A stretch of 64,000 bases of DNA, from contig NZ_JAFGZD010000001.1 of assembly GCF_017165765.1 (NCBI RefSeq), positions 62,001-126,000 on the forward strand. The letters run 5' to 3'. Every line of letters begins with the position of its first letter. Position 1 is the stretch's first letter. The position numbers and the translations under genes were made by a program. The notes under the pieces were generated by a model that had not been told where the DNA came from, did no database searches, and saw nothing but the letters and a program-made list of their open reading frames with translations. This DNA comes from Pseudomonas capsici (GTDB lineage Bacteria; Pseudomonadota; Gammaproteobacteria; Pseudomonadales; Pseudomonadaceae). Of this stretch, positions 1 through 8,195 are shown one piece after another.

Positions 1-79
1 CATCCCCACGCCGGGTCGCGCCGAGGACGGCGGCGATATCTTTGGCCTGTGAGGGTTTTTCGCAGAGAAACAGCCGCAT
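1..79 (-). CDS. topB: DNA topoisomerase III, N-terminal fragment
   Basis: Only the first 26 codons lie in the window; the gene runs off the left edge. The translation begins MRLFLCEKPSQAKDIAAVLG, the conserved Toprim start of type IA topoisomerase III, with the EKPSQA segment that carries the catalytic Glu. The enzyme relaxes and decatenates DNA through single-strand passage. A second in-frame ATG lies five codons upstream at 94, but the family normally starts at MRLF, so 79 was chosen. It lies downstream of nirD on the same strand, with a LexA-type box 73-88 bases upstream of the start. The identification is secure, but length and integrity cannot be judged. Confidence 0.85.
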   Translation of the reverse strand, partial: MRLFLCEKPSQAKDIAAVLGATRRGD

Positions 80-144
80 AACCACCGCTTGCATTGACGG
101 GTCTTGAAGGCTGTAAGGATGAACACTGAACGCGTCGGGGGCAA

Positions 145-174
145 GGTTTATCTGTATGGATATACAGATAAACC
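145..174. repeat. Perfect 13-bp-arm inverted repeat enclosing the LexA box
   Basis: The arms GGTTTATCTGTAT and ATACAGATAAACC are perfectly complementary around a 4-base loop. The LexA box forms the inner part. The structure could also end nirBD transcription, but no T-run follows, so a role as terminator is doubtful. Confidence 0.7.
152..167. promoter_or_regulatory. LexA (SOS) box upstream of topB
   Basis: CTGTATGGATATACAG has the CTG-N10-CAG form and near-complete dyad symmetry of a gamma-proteobacterial LexA operator. It sits between nirD and topB, in promoter position for topB. SOS control of topB is an inference from this site alone. Confidence 0.6.
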
Positions 175-198
175 CTGTAGGATTTGCCCAAAGGCAGT

Positions 199-585
199 TT
201 AAACCGCGATTTCCACCTGCTCGCCGTTCAGGCGCACCGGCCAGACTTCGAGCTGTTGTTCCGGGTATTCCACGCAGGTGCCGTCGTGCAGACGGAAGTG
301 CTGTTTGTACAACGGAGAGGCAATGACCAGTTCTCCGCCAATCTGCCCTATGAGGCCGCGCCCGATGACATTGGCGCCGGATTTGGGGTCGCGGTTCTCG
401 ATGGCATAGAGCTTTTCGCCCTCGGCGGTTTCAGGCAGATAGAACAGCGCGACCTGTGCGCCGTCGAGCCAGGCCACTACGCCCGAGTTGGCTACCAGAT
501 CCCGGCGCGAGCACAGGGGCTGCCACTGGATGTGTGGAATTGGTGCGGATATCTTCTCGGCATAGGCCGCGTTGGACTGGCTCAT
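199..585 (-). CDS. nirD: Assimilatory nitrite reductase [NAD(P)H] small subunit NirD
   Basis: This 128-residue protein is the Rieske-like small subunit of the cytoplasmic NADH-dependent nitrite reductase, which reduces nitrite to ammonium with NirB. The family lacks most Rieske cysteine and histidine ligands and serves a structural role, which fits this sequence. Recognisable segments include NRDPKSGANVIGRGLIG and the C-terminal YPVRV-like WPVRLNGEQVEI. The start codon overlaps the nirB stop as ATGA, so the two genes are translationally coupled. It is expressed from the nirB promoter and leader described above 3143. Length is normal for the family. Confidence 0.93.
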   Translation of the reverse strand: MSQSNAAYAEKISAPIPHIQWQPLCSRRDLVANSGVVAWLDGAQVALFYLPETAEGEKLYAIENRDPKSGANVIGRGLIGQIGGELVIASPLYKQHFRLHDGTCVEYPEQQLEVWPVRLNGEQVEIAV

Positions 586-3143
586 CAGACCACCTCCTTG
601 AAAGGAATAAGGGCGATTTCTTCAGGTTTTGCCGGGCGGCGTTGCTCGCGTTCCTTGACGAAATGGACGTCCGGATCGCTGCGCTTGTCGTTGACGAAGG
701 TGCGGAAACGCTTGAGTTTTTCCGGGTCCTTGAGGGCATTGGCCCATTCGCATTCATAGCGGTCGACCACCAGTTGCATCTGGGCTTCCAGCTCATCGGC
801 CAGTCCCAGGCTGTCATCGATGATCACGGCCTTGAGGTAGTCCAGGCCGCCTTCCAGTGACTCGCGCCAGACCGAGGTGCGCTGCAGCTTGTCGGCGGTA
901 CGGATGTACAGCATCAGGAAGCGGTCGATGTAACGGATCAGGGTTTCGTCATCCAGATCGGTGGCGAACAGTTCCGCATGGCGCGGGCGCATGCCGCCGT
1001 TGCCGCTGACATAGAGGTTCCAGCCGTTTTCGGTGGCGATGACCCCAACGTCCTTGCTTTGTGCTTCCGCGCATTCACGGGTGCAGCCGGAAACGGCGAA
1101 CTTGAGTTTGTGCGGCGAGCGCAGGCCCTTGTAGCGGTCTTCGATGCGCAAGGCCATGGCTACGCTGTCCTGCACGCCATAACGACACCAGGTACTGCCC
1201 ACGCAGGATTTCACGGTGCGGGTCGATTTGCCGTAGGCATGACCGGTTTCGAAGCCGGCGTCGATCAGTTCGCTCCAGATATCCGGCAGTTCGTGCAATT
1301 GTGCGCCGAACAGGTCGATACGCTGGCCGCCGGTGATCTTGGTGTACAGGTCGTATTTCTTGGCCACGGCACCGATGGCAATCAGGCCATCCGGTGTGAT
1401 TTCTCCACCGGGAATGCGCGGGACCACCGAGTAGGTGCCGTTTTTCTGCATGTTGGCCATGAAGGTGTCGTTGGTGTCCTGCAGCGGCACCAGCGAAGGT
1501 TCGGTGATCTGCCGGTTCCAGCAGGACGCGAGGATCGAGCCTACAGCCGGTTTGCAGATATCGCAGCCATGGGCACCCTTGCCGTGGCGGCTCAGCAGTT
1601 CTTCGAAGGTTTCGATGCCTTCAACGCGAACCATCGAATACAGCTCCTGACGGGTGTAGGCAAAGTGTTCGCACAGACTCTTGTCGACGCTGACGCCGCG
1701 AGCGATCAGTTCATGTTCGAACACTTGCTTGAGCAGGGCCGCGCAGCCGCCACAGCCCGTGCAGGCCTTGGTCTGGGTCTTGATACCGGCAAGATCGGTG
1801 CATCCTGCATCGATGGCCGAGCAGATCGAGCCCTTGCTGACGTTGTGGCAGGAGCAGATGGTCGCCGTGGCGGGCAGGGCATCGGCACCTAAAGTCGGTG
1901 CGCCTTCGCCACGAGGCAGAATCAGGCTCGATGGGTCGGCGGGCAGGGGAATGCCGTTCTGGGCATATTGCAGCAGGGTGTCGTAATAGCTGTTGTCGCC
2001 CACCAGCACCGCGCCCAGCACTTGCTTGCCGTCGGCCGAGACCACCAGACGGCGATAGCTGGAAGTGGCTTCATCGATAAAACGGTAGCTGACCGCACCG
2101 GCCAGTGCGCCATGGGCATCGCCGATGGAACCTACATCCACACCCAGCAGTTTGAGCTTGGTGGACATGTCGGCACCGAAGAAAGCGTCGGCGTCCTGAT
2201 CGCAGAGCTGGGCCGCCACGTTGCGGGCCATTTGATAGCCCGGCGCAACCAGACCGAAGACGCTGCCGTTCCAGGCCGCGCATTCACCAATCGCGTAGAT
2301 ATCCGCATCGCTGGTGCGGCAGTGTTCATCGATGGCGATACCGCCACGTGGGCCGAGTTCCAGACCGCACTGGCGAGCCAGGGCGTCTTGCGGGCGAATG
2401 CCGGCAGAGAACACGATCAGGTCGGTTTCCAGGAACTCGTCGTTGGCAAAGTTCATGCGATAGCGGTACTGCTTGCCGTCGCTGATCGATTGCGTGGCGC
2501 GTGACAGATGCACACCGACGCCCAGAGCTTCGATCCGCGCCTTGAGGGCGGCGCCGCCATGGTCGTCCAGTTGCACCGGCATCAGGCGTGGGGCGAACTC
2601 CACCACATGCGCTTCGAGCCCGAGGGATTTCAGGGCGTTGGCCGCTTCCAGTCCCAGCAGACCGCCACCGACCACTACACCGCGCCTGGCTTTGGCGGCG
2701 GCATAGCGAATGGTGTCCAGGTCTTCGAGAGTGCGGTAGACCAGGCGCGAATTGCCTTGCGCACCTTCGATCGGCGGCACGAACGGGAACGAGCCCGTGG
2801 CCATGATCAGCTTGTCATAGGTGAAGCAGCCTTCAGCGGTAATGATCTCGCTGCGCTCACGATCGATCTCCAGTACCGGAACGCCCAGGTGCAGGGTCAG
2901 CCCGGCCTGTTCATAAAGAGCGGCATCGCTCATGGCCAGGGATTCGGCATCGCGACCGGTGAAGTACTCGGAAAGATGCACGCGGTCATAGGCACGCTGG
3001 CGTTCTTCGCCGAAGACATGAATGCGATAGCGATCAAGGGCGCCGCCTGCGATCAACTGCTCGACGCAATGATGACCGACCATGCCATTGCCGACGACGA
3101 TAAGGGTCTGTACATCGTTGAAGGGTAAGACTGTGGTGTTCAT
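585..3143 (-). CDS. nirB: Assimilatory nitrite reductase large subunit NirB
   Basis: The 852-residue protein reduces nitrite to ammonium with six electrons from NAD(P)H. The N-terminus is a Rossmann FAD/NAD domain (IVVGNGMVG near residue 12). A mid-protein BFD-like [2Fe-2S] region carries CSCHNVSKG and CTGCGGC. The C-terminal half holds the nitrite/sulfite reductase fold, with CVGSTWC and the SGCTREC motif that bind the 4Fe-4S/siroheme centre. The reading frame stays open 30 codons further upstream, but that stretch is leader RNA containing a terminator. MNTTVLPF at 3143 is therefore the start. The stop overlaps nirD as ATGA. Control appears to be sigma-54 dependent, with leader antitermination. 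Confidence 0.95.
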   Translation of the reverse strand: MNTTVLPFNDVQTLIVVGNGMVGHHCVEQLIAGGALDRYRIHVFGEERQRAYDRVHLSEYFTGRDAESLAMSDAALYEQAGLTLHLGVPVLEIDRERSEIITAEGCFTYDKLIMATGSFPFVPPIEGAQGNSRLVYRTLEDLDTIRYAAAKARRGVVVGGGLLGLEAANALKSLGLEAHVVEFAPRLMPVQLDDHGGAALKARIEALGVGVHLSRATQSISDGKQYRYRMNFANDEFLETDLIVFSAGIRPQDALARQCGLELGPRGGIAIDEHCRTSDADIYAIGECAAWNGSVFGLVAPGYQMARNVAAQLCDQDADAFFGADMSTKLKLLGVDVGSIGDAHGALAGAVSYRFIDEATSSYRRLVVSADGKQVLGAVLVGDNSYYDTLLQYAQNGIPLPADPSSLILPRGEGAPTLGADALPATATICSCHNVSKGSICSAIDAGCTDLAGIKTQTKACTGCGGCAALLKQVFEHELIARGVSVDKSLCEHFAYTRQELYSMVRVEGIETFEELLSRHGKGAHGCDICKPAVGSILASCWNRQITEPSLVPLQDTNDTFMANMQKNGTYSVVPRIPGGEITPDGLIAIGAVAKKYDLYTKITGGQRIDLFGAQLHELPDIWSELIDAGFETGHAYGKSTRTVKSCVGSTWCRYGVQDSVAMALRIEDRYKGLRSPHKLKFAVSGCTRECAEAQSKDVGVIATENGWNLYVSGNGGMRPRHAELFATDLDDETLIRYIDRFLMLYIRTADKLQRTSVWRESLEGGLDYLKAVIIDDSLGLADELEAQMQLVVDRYECEWANALKDPEKLKRFRTFVNDKRSDPDVHFVKEREQRRPAKPEEIALIPFKEVV

Positions 3144-3182
3144 AGCAAGTCCCGGCCTAGGCCAATCAGGTTTTTCAAAGCC

Positions 3183-3221
3183 AAAAAAAAAGACGCCCGG
3201 AACCTTTCGGTTCCAGGCGCC
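3183..3221 (-). terminator. Intrinsic terminator in the nirB leader (attenuator)
   Basis: In the nirB transcript, GGCGCCTGGAACC pairs with GGTTCCGGGCGTC around a GAAA loop and is followed by nine U residues. It lies between the promoter and the nirB start, so it must be read through for expression. Its 5' arm overlaps the 3' stem of the upstream hexaloop hairpin, the arrangement used for ANTAR-protein antitermination. Confidence 0.85.
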
Positions 3222-3276
3222 TTTGCCTGTCATTCATCGTATGTTTTGGGGTGTCATCGAGCCACGCTGCCGGATG
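3214..3276 (-). promoter_or_regulatory. Putative two-hairpin ANTAR (NasT-type) antiterminator motif
   Basis: Two stem-loops with six-base loops precede the terminator. P1 (3255-3276) has an eight-position stem with one C-C mismatch and loop AGCGTG. P2 (3214-3229) has stem CAGGC/GCCTG and loop AAAGGC. Both loops have A at position 1 and G at position 4, the known ANTAR recognition signature. P2 shares GCCTG with the terminator arm, so forming P2 excludes the terminator. NasT would be the expected ligand; its gene is not in the window. Confidence 0.65.
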
Positions 3277-3315
3277 CACTGCCCGACCACATTCATGGTG
3301 GGGTTATGGGGAGCT

Positions 3316-3332
3316 ATGCAGAGGGTGTGCCA
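3316..3332 (-). promoter_or_regulatory. Sigma-54 (-24/-12) promoter of nirBD
   Basis: On the minus strand the sequence reads TGGCACACCCTCTGCAT, matching TGGCAC-N5-TTGCA with one change. A start about 12 bases downstream would give a leader of roughly 160 nucleotides holding the hairpins and terminator. NtrC control would be usual for nitrogen assimilation but is not shown here. Confidence 0.7.
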
Positions 3333-3450
3333 GTTTGCCGGAAGGCCTGTTTTCAAGGGGATATGGCGGGAGAGAGCGGTTCAGGCCCGCTTTGCATTGG
3401 TGCGTCATGGGGCACGATGCTGTAAATCTGTGCATGAACACCGCGCAGGC

Positions 3451-3476
3451 GCGAATTCATTCGCGAATGAATTCGC
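3451..3476. repeat. 26-bp perfect palindrome, extragenic repeat
   Basis: GCGAATTCATTCG is followed directly by its complement CGAATGAATTCGC, then CTCCTAC. A related imperfect form with CGCGAATGAATTCGTTCCT lies near 22935. This is the kind of short palindromic extragenic element common in fluorescent pseudomonads. Confidence 0.75.
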
Positions 3477-3534
3477 TCCTACGCGGTTTTGTGTCGTTGT
3501 ATTAATCTGCCTTACCCCAGCCAGATCCGTCGCC

Positions 3535-4029
3535 ATGAACATCACCATCACTGAAGTCCAGCCTGCCGACATTCCGCGTACCATCGATTTTGTCATGCGA
3601 TCGCGCGCCGGAATATTCCCCATGCTCGATGCCAGCATCGTTCCGGCCGATCTTGCAGACTTCGAACGGGTGTATCTGAATGCGCAGGACGGCAGGTTTC
3701 TGATTGCCCTCTGCGAAGGCGAAATCATAGCGGCCATCGGTTATCTGCCTTACGACCATCGCTTTGCCCAACTGGATTACACAGGGCGCAGGGCCGTGGA
3801 GATCGTGCGCCTGTTCGTCAGTCATGAATTCAGAGGGGCCGGGCTGGCAGGGCGGTTGTACGGAGCGCTCAAGGCACATGCCGATGCCAGTGGCGTGGAG
3901 GTGTTGTATCTGCACACCCATCCGTTTCTGCCGGGTGCGATCCGCTTCTGGGAAAAGCAGGGTTTTGTAACGGTCGATGTAGAGGACGATCCGGTCTGGC
4001 AGACAACGCATATGCATTGTCTGCCTTGA
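3535..4029 (+). CDS. GNAT-family N-acetyltransferase
   Basis: The 164-residue protein has the GNAT fold. The acetyl-CoA pyrophosphate loop appears as FVSHEFRGAGLAGRLYGAL (motif A, about residues 99-117), followed by a strand and the FWEKQGF motif B near residue 145. It would acetylate an unidentified small molecule or protein amine. The start ATG at 3535 (MNITITEVQ) was preferred because sequence upstream in the same frame is the extragenic repeat and nirB leader. It stands alone between the divergent nirB promoter and the convergent porin gene. The substrate cannot be predicted. Confidence 0.85.
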   Translation: MNITITEVQPADIPRTIDFVMRSRAGIFPMLDASIVPADLADFERVYLNAQDGRFLIALCEGEIIAAIGYLPYDHRFAQLDYTGRRAVEIVRLFVSHEFRGAGLAGRLYGALKAHADASGVEVLYLHTHPFLPGAIRFWEKQGFVTVDVEDDPVWQTTHMHCLP

Positions 4030-4052
4030 GAGGTGCCCGATTCGTTCAGGTC

Positions 4053-5303
4053 TTACCAGAGTGCAATTTCATAGGTGAGATAGATCCGGTTACTGTCACG
4101 GCCCCGTGCGTAATCCGAACGATAGACATAGTTGCGCAGTTTCATGCCCAGACCTTTGAAGGTTCCGCTCTGCAGTACATAGGCCAGCTCGGCATCGCGC
4201 TCCCATTCGTGCAACCTCGCCGAGCCGGACTTGCCATTGTCGCCACTCAGGTACTTGGTCGAGAACGTCAGGCCCGGTATGCCGACACGTGAGAAGTCGT
4301 AGCCGTAACCGAGCATCCAGGTCTTTTCGTCCTCTTCGATGAATTTGCCGATCCCGACGTTGGTGAAGGAGTACACGGTTGCGCCGCTTATATAAGGCAG
4401 GCCCGCATCGCCGCTCAGGGTCTGGTAACCGCCACTGAAACTGTGTCCGGCCAGGGCATAGGTCAACTGGCCGCTGAGCATGTCGTTATCGATCTTGCCA
4501 TCTCGCGCCGCGCCGGCATCCACACTGTGGAAATAGCGCAGATCGCTGGTCAGTACGCCTTTGCCAATCGGCAGGTCGTGCTGGATCGAAGCGAAGTTCT
4601 GGCGGTAGAAATCCTCAAGCTCGCCATAGAAGTAGCTGAGACGAATGTTCTTGCCGAGCTTGTAGTCTCCGCCGATATAAGAGAAGTCCGAGCCCTTGCC
4701 GGTAAAGCCGTCGGGAATGATCGAGCGGCTGTCCGAGGAGTCGCGCAGCTTGAATTGATCCAGATGCCCGCCGGTGAGGGTCAGGTTATCGATGTCGTTG
4801 CTGGTGAACTGGGTGCCCTGATAGGTCTGTGGCAACAGGCGCGCGTCGTTGTAAATCAGTACCGGAGTCCTGGGCAGTAAAGAGCCGTATTTGACCGTGG
4901 TCTTGGCCAGGCGCACTTTTGCGGCGGCACCCAGGCTGGAAAACTCATCCGCAGCACGGCCATCGCCGTGTACCGGCAGTAATCCTGTACCGCTGCGGCC
5001 CTTGCCAGAGTCGAGCTTGACGCCCAGCAGCCCGAGGGCATCGAGGCCAAAGCCCAGGGTTCCCTGGGTAAAACCGGATTGGTAGTCGAGCAGGAAACCT
5101 TGTGCCCATTCGGTGCGCTCGCTTTTGGCAGTAAGCGCGGCACGGGCGCTCAGACCATTCTCATCCCGGAAGTTTTCATTGAAATAGACATTGCGCAGTT
5201 GCAGCTTCAACTTGCTGTCTTCAATGAAGTCCGCTGCGCCGACACTGGCGCAGGGCAGGGCACCCAGTACGGAAAAAAGGGCTCCACGTTTAAACATACT
5301 CAT
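4053..5303 (-). CDS. OprD-family outer-membrane porin
   Basis: The 416-residue protein has an N-terminal signal peptide ending near AADFIEDSKL. The body and C-terminus (LTYEIALW) are typical of OprD/Opd 18-strand porins with a terminal aromatic residue. Family members carry amino acids or small carboxylates across the outer membrane. It is the last gene of a minus-strand cluster with CitMHS and DctA-like carriers and a PrpF-like isomerase. Within the family, OpdH of P. aeruginosa handles tricarboxylates such as cis-aconitate, which fits the neighbours, but the subfamily was not determined here. A second ATG at 5297 is also possible as start. Confidence 0.88.
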   Translation of the reverse strand: MSMFKRGALFSVLGALPCASVGAADFIEDSKLKLQLRNVYFNENFRDENGLSARAALTAKSERTEWAQGFLLDYQSGFTQGTLGFGLDALGLLGVKLDSGKGRSGTGLLPVHGDGRAADEFSSLGAAAKVRLAKTTVKYGSLLPRTPVLIYNDARLLPQTYQGTQFTSNDIDNLTLTGGHLDQFKLRDSSDSRSIIPDGFTGKGSDFSYIGGDYKLGKNIRLSYFYGELEDFYRQNFASIQHDLPIGKGVLTSDLRYFHSVDAGAARDGKIDNDMLSGQLTYALAGHSFSGGYQTLSGDAGLPYISGATVYSFTNVGIGKFIEEDEKTWMLGYGYDFSRVGIPGLTFSTKYLSGDNGKSGSARLHEWERDAELAYVLQSGTFKGLGMKLRNYVYRSDYARGRDSNRIYLTYEIALW

Positions 5304-5389
5304 GCTCGATACTCATTGTTGTTATTGAGAGTGCATTGATCTGCGGGTCCCTTTCAGGACCCGTGAGCAGTTGTGATTCAGGGCAGGGT

Positions 5390-6694
5390 TCAGACGAACA
5401 GCGTCAAGGCTCCGGTCAGCAAGGCCAGGGCGGTGATCACAAGGGAGGTCAGCACCGCCCATTTCAGGGTGGCCTTCTGGAATTCACCGATGTCTTTGTC
5501 GATCATGCCGACCAGCAAGAGGGTCGAGGCCACCAGCGGGCTCATCAGATGAACCGGCTGGCCCAGAATCGAAGCCCTGGCAATTTCCAGCGGGCTGATG
5601 CCATAGGCGGCTGCGGCATTGGCCAGGATGGGGACCACGCCGAAGTAATAAGCGTCGTTGGACAGTACGAAGGTCAACGGCATGCTGGTGATGGCGACCA
5701 CCAGCGGGAACAGATGCCCCCATTGCGGTGGAATCCAGTTCACCAGGGTCTGTGCCAGGGCGTCGACCATCTTGGTGCCGGAAAATATTCCGGCGAACAC
5801 CCCGGCGGCGAAAACCAGCAGAACTACGGTCATGGCATTGCCGGAGTGGGCCAGAATGCGCTCTTTCTGCACGTCCAGTTGCGGATAGTTGATCATCAGT
5901 GCGACGACGAAGCCGATCAGAAACAGCACGGCCGAATGCATCAGGCCTGTTACCAGCGCAATCATCACGGCGATGACCAGCGCCAGGTTGACGTAGGCCA
6001 GTCTGGGGCGCTTGTGCGGAGTATTGCCGAGGATTTCGTCGATGTAGCAGTGACCGCCGCCGCTTTGCAACTGAACGTTGCCAATGCGCTTGCGTTCGGC
6101 ACGGCCCAGCAGAAACGCAGTGAATACCACCCAGGCAGCACCGCCGATCATGGTCGGCAGCAAGGGAATGAAGTACTCGCTGGCATCCAGGCCCAACGCT
6201 GCGATAGCACGGGTTGCAGGCCCGCCCCAAGGCGTCATGCCGCTCATGATGCTCAATGAAAGCATCGCGATGATGCCGAGGATCATCGGGTTCATGCCGA
6301 TGCGTTTGTACAGAGGCAGCATGGCCGCGCAGGTAATCATGTAAGTGGTCGTGCCGTCGCCGTCGAGAGCGACCGTCAGCGACAAAAGCGAGGTGCCCAC
6401 CGCGATCTTCATCGGATCGCCATTGACCCGTTTGAGGATCTTGCGGATCAGCGGATCGAACAGGCCCGCATCGATCATCAGGCCAAAGAACAGGATGGCG
6501 AACAGCAGCAGTGCTGCGGAGGGGGCGACCATTTTCAGGCCGTCGAGCATCATCTTGCCGGTGGTACCGCCAAAGCCGCCAATGATTGCGAAAACGATAG
6601 GAACGAGGGTCAGTGCGACAATCGGGGACAAGCGTTTGGACATGATCAGGTAGGTGAACACCACGACCATGGCCAGACCAAGGAAGGCAAGCAT
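5390..6694 (-). CDS. CitMHS-family citrate/tricarboxylate:cation symporter
   Basis: The 434-residue inner-membrane protein has about 11-12 hydrophobic segments and the CitMHS signature blocks ALDGDGTTTYM, GGPATRAI and FVLSNDAYYFG. Family members import citrate or related carboxylates, often complexed with a divalent metal, with protons. It lies 113 bases downstream of the DctA-like gene and 86 bases upstream of the porin gene, so the four genes probably form one transcription unit. Two different carboxylate carriers in the same cluster suggests either two related substrates or both uptake and product exchange. Confidence 0.88.
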   Translation of the reverse strand: MLAFLGLAMVVVFTYLIMSKRLSPIVALTLVPIVFAIIGGFGGTTGKMMLDGLKMVAPSAALLLFAILFFGLMIDAGLFDPLIRKILKRVNGDPMKIAVGTSLLSLTVALDGDGTTTYMITCAAMLPLYKRIGMNPMILGIIAMLSLSIMSGMTPWGGPATRAIAALGLDASEYFIPLLPTMIGGAAWVVFTAFLLGRAERKRIGNVQLQSGGGHCYIDEILGNTPHKRPRLAYVNLALVIAVMIALVTGLMHSAVLFLIGFVVALMINYPQLDVQKERILAHSGNAMTVVLLVFAAGVFAGIFSGTKMVDALAQTLVNWIPPQWGHLFPLVVAITSMPLTFVLSNDAYYFGVVPILANAAAAYGISPLEIARASILGQPVHLMSPLVASTLLLVGMIDKDIGEFQKATLKWAVLTSLVITALALLTGALTLFV

Positions 6695-6807
6695 ATGGAT
6701 ATTCTCTTGTTGTTATTTATGGGCAAGCGAAGGCAGCCGGGCTGGTCGGGCATCGCATGAACGATGCCTGACCTGCTCGAGTGAGTATCGGTTGGGGTAT
6801 GTGTGTG

Positions 6808-8118
6808 TCAGATGCGCTCGGCAGCCTGCGGTGTGCTGTCCCATTGCGGGGCTTCAGGTGCAGCCGCTAGCGCTTTTCCGTCAAGCCGTTGCATGAGTAC
6901 CTCGCGGTCGCATGCCTTTTCCGACAGGGAGATCACCACGGTCGCGACAGCGTTGCTGGCCAGGCTGGTCAATGCCCGGGCTTCGGACATGAAGCGATCG
7001 ATACCGATCAGCAGTGCCAGGCCCGCCAGGGGAATGTCGTGGATGACCGTCAGGGTCGAGGCCAGGGCGACAAAGCCGCTGCCGGTCACGCCAGCTGCGC
7101 CCTTGGAGGACAGCAGCATGATTGCCAGCATGGTCAGAGTCTGCGTCATGCTCAGTTCGATGTTGCAGGCCTGGGCAATGAAGATGGCCGCCAGCGACAG
7201 GTAGATCGCCGTGCCGTCCAGGTTGAACGAGTACCCTGTTGGCAGGACCAGACCGACGACGCCTTTCTTGCAGCCCAGCGCCTGAAGCTTCTCCAGCATG
7301 CGCGGCATTACAGGTTCGGTCGAGGAGGTGCCGAGCACCACCAGGAACTCTTCGCGGAAGTAACGCAACAGTTTCCAGAGGCTGAAACCGTGGGCGCGGC
7401 AGATCCCGCCCAGCACCACGAATACGAAGAAGCCGCATGCGATGTACAGGGTCATGATGAGCTTGGCCAGCGAGCCCAGGGAGGTAATGCCGTACTGACC
7501 TACGGTAAAGGCCAGGGCACCAAAGGCACCGACCGGAGCGAAGCGCATCAGGTAGGAGAAGATCTTGAAGACCATGTGCGATGCCGATTCCAGCACATTG
7601 AGCACTGGCTTGCCGCGCTCGCCCAGGGACGACAGGGCGAACCCGGACAATACGGCGATGAACAGCACCGGCAAGACTTCACCCTTGTTGAACGCACCGA
7701 TGAAAGTGTCCGGGATGATGTGCATGAAAAAGTCCACGACACCCAGTTTCGCGGCGGAGTCGGTGTACTGACTCAAGCCGGCAGTGCTCAGTTTCGCCGG
7801 GTCGATGTTCATGCCCACGCCTGGCTTGATCACATAGACCGCGATCAGGCCGATGAGCAGGCTGACCACCGTCAGGACGAGGAACAGCAGCATGGTCTTG
7901 CTCATCAGGCGCCCGAGAGAGCGCTTGTCGCTCATGCCGGCAATGCCGGTGACGATGGTGCAGAACACCACCGGAGCGATCATCATTTTGATCAGCTTGA
8001 TGAAAGCATCGCCCAGCGGTTTGAGAGCGATGGCTTGTTGAGCCCAGAAATGACCGACCAGAACCCCAAGGATTACGGCGCAGATAATCTGAAAGTAGAG
8101 CGATTTAGCGATTTTCAT
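6808..8118 (-). CDS. DctA/GltP-type dicarboxylate:cation symporter
   Basis: The 436-residue protein belongs to the DAACS family. Visible marks are MIAPVVFCTIVTGIAG near the N-terminus, the serine-rich hairpin LGTSSTEPVMPRML (about residue 270), GYSFNLDGTAIYLSL and the helix with KGAAGVTGSGF. These blocks form the substrate and sodium sites of C4-dicarboxylate carriers. It lies between the PrpF-like gene and the CitMHS gene on the same strand. It is named only to family because its partner enzymes point to a carboxylate other than succinate. Confidence 0.9.
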   Translation of the reverse strand: MKIAKSLYFQIICAVILGVLVGHFWAQQAIALKPLGDAFIKLIKMMIAPVVFCTIVTGIAGMSDKRSLGRLMSKTMLLFLVLTVVSLLIGLIAVYVIKPGVGMNIDPAKLSTAGLSQYTDSAAKLGVVDFFMHIIPDTFIGAFNKGEVLPVLFIAVLSGFALSSLGERGKPVLNVLESASHMVFKIFSYLMRFAPVGAFGALAFTVGQYGITSLGSLAKLIMTLYIACGFFVFVVLGGICRAHGFSLWKLLRYFREEFLVVLGTSSTEPVMPRMLEKLQALGCKKGVVGLVLPTGYSFNLDGTAIYLSLAAIFIAQACNIELSMTQTLTMLAIMLLSSKGAAGVTGSGFVALASTLTVIHDIPLAGLALLIGIDRFMSEARALTSLASNAVATVVISLSEKACDREVLMQRLDGKALAAAPEAPQWDSTPQAAERI

Positions 8119-8195
8119 GTTGCATCACCCATTATTGGAGTTGTTCTGATGCGGTACTCAGTGTCAGGCAGAGCAGTGTGCAGCGATAAAAAATG

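Noticed and set aside
978..1892. Long plus-strand ORF of 304 codons opposite nirB
   Set aside because: It is antisense to a clearly conserved gene and shows no recognisable domain. High GC third positions create such shadow frames throughout the window.
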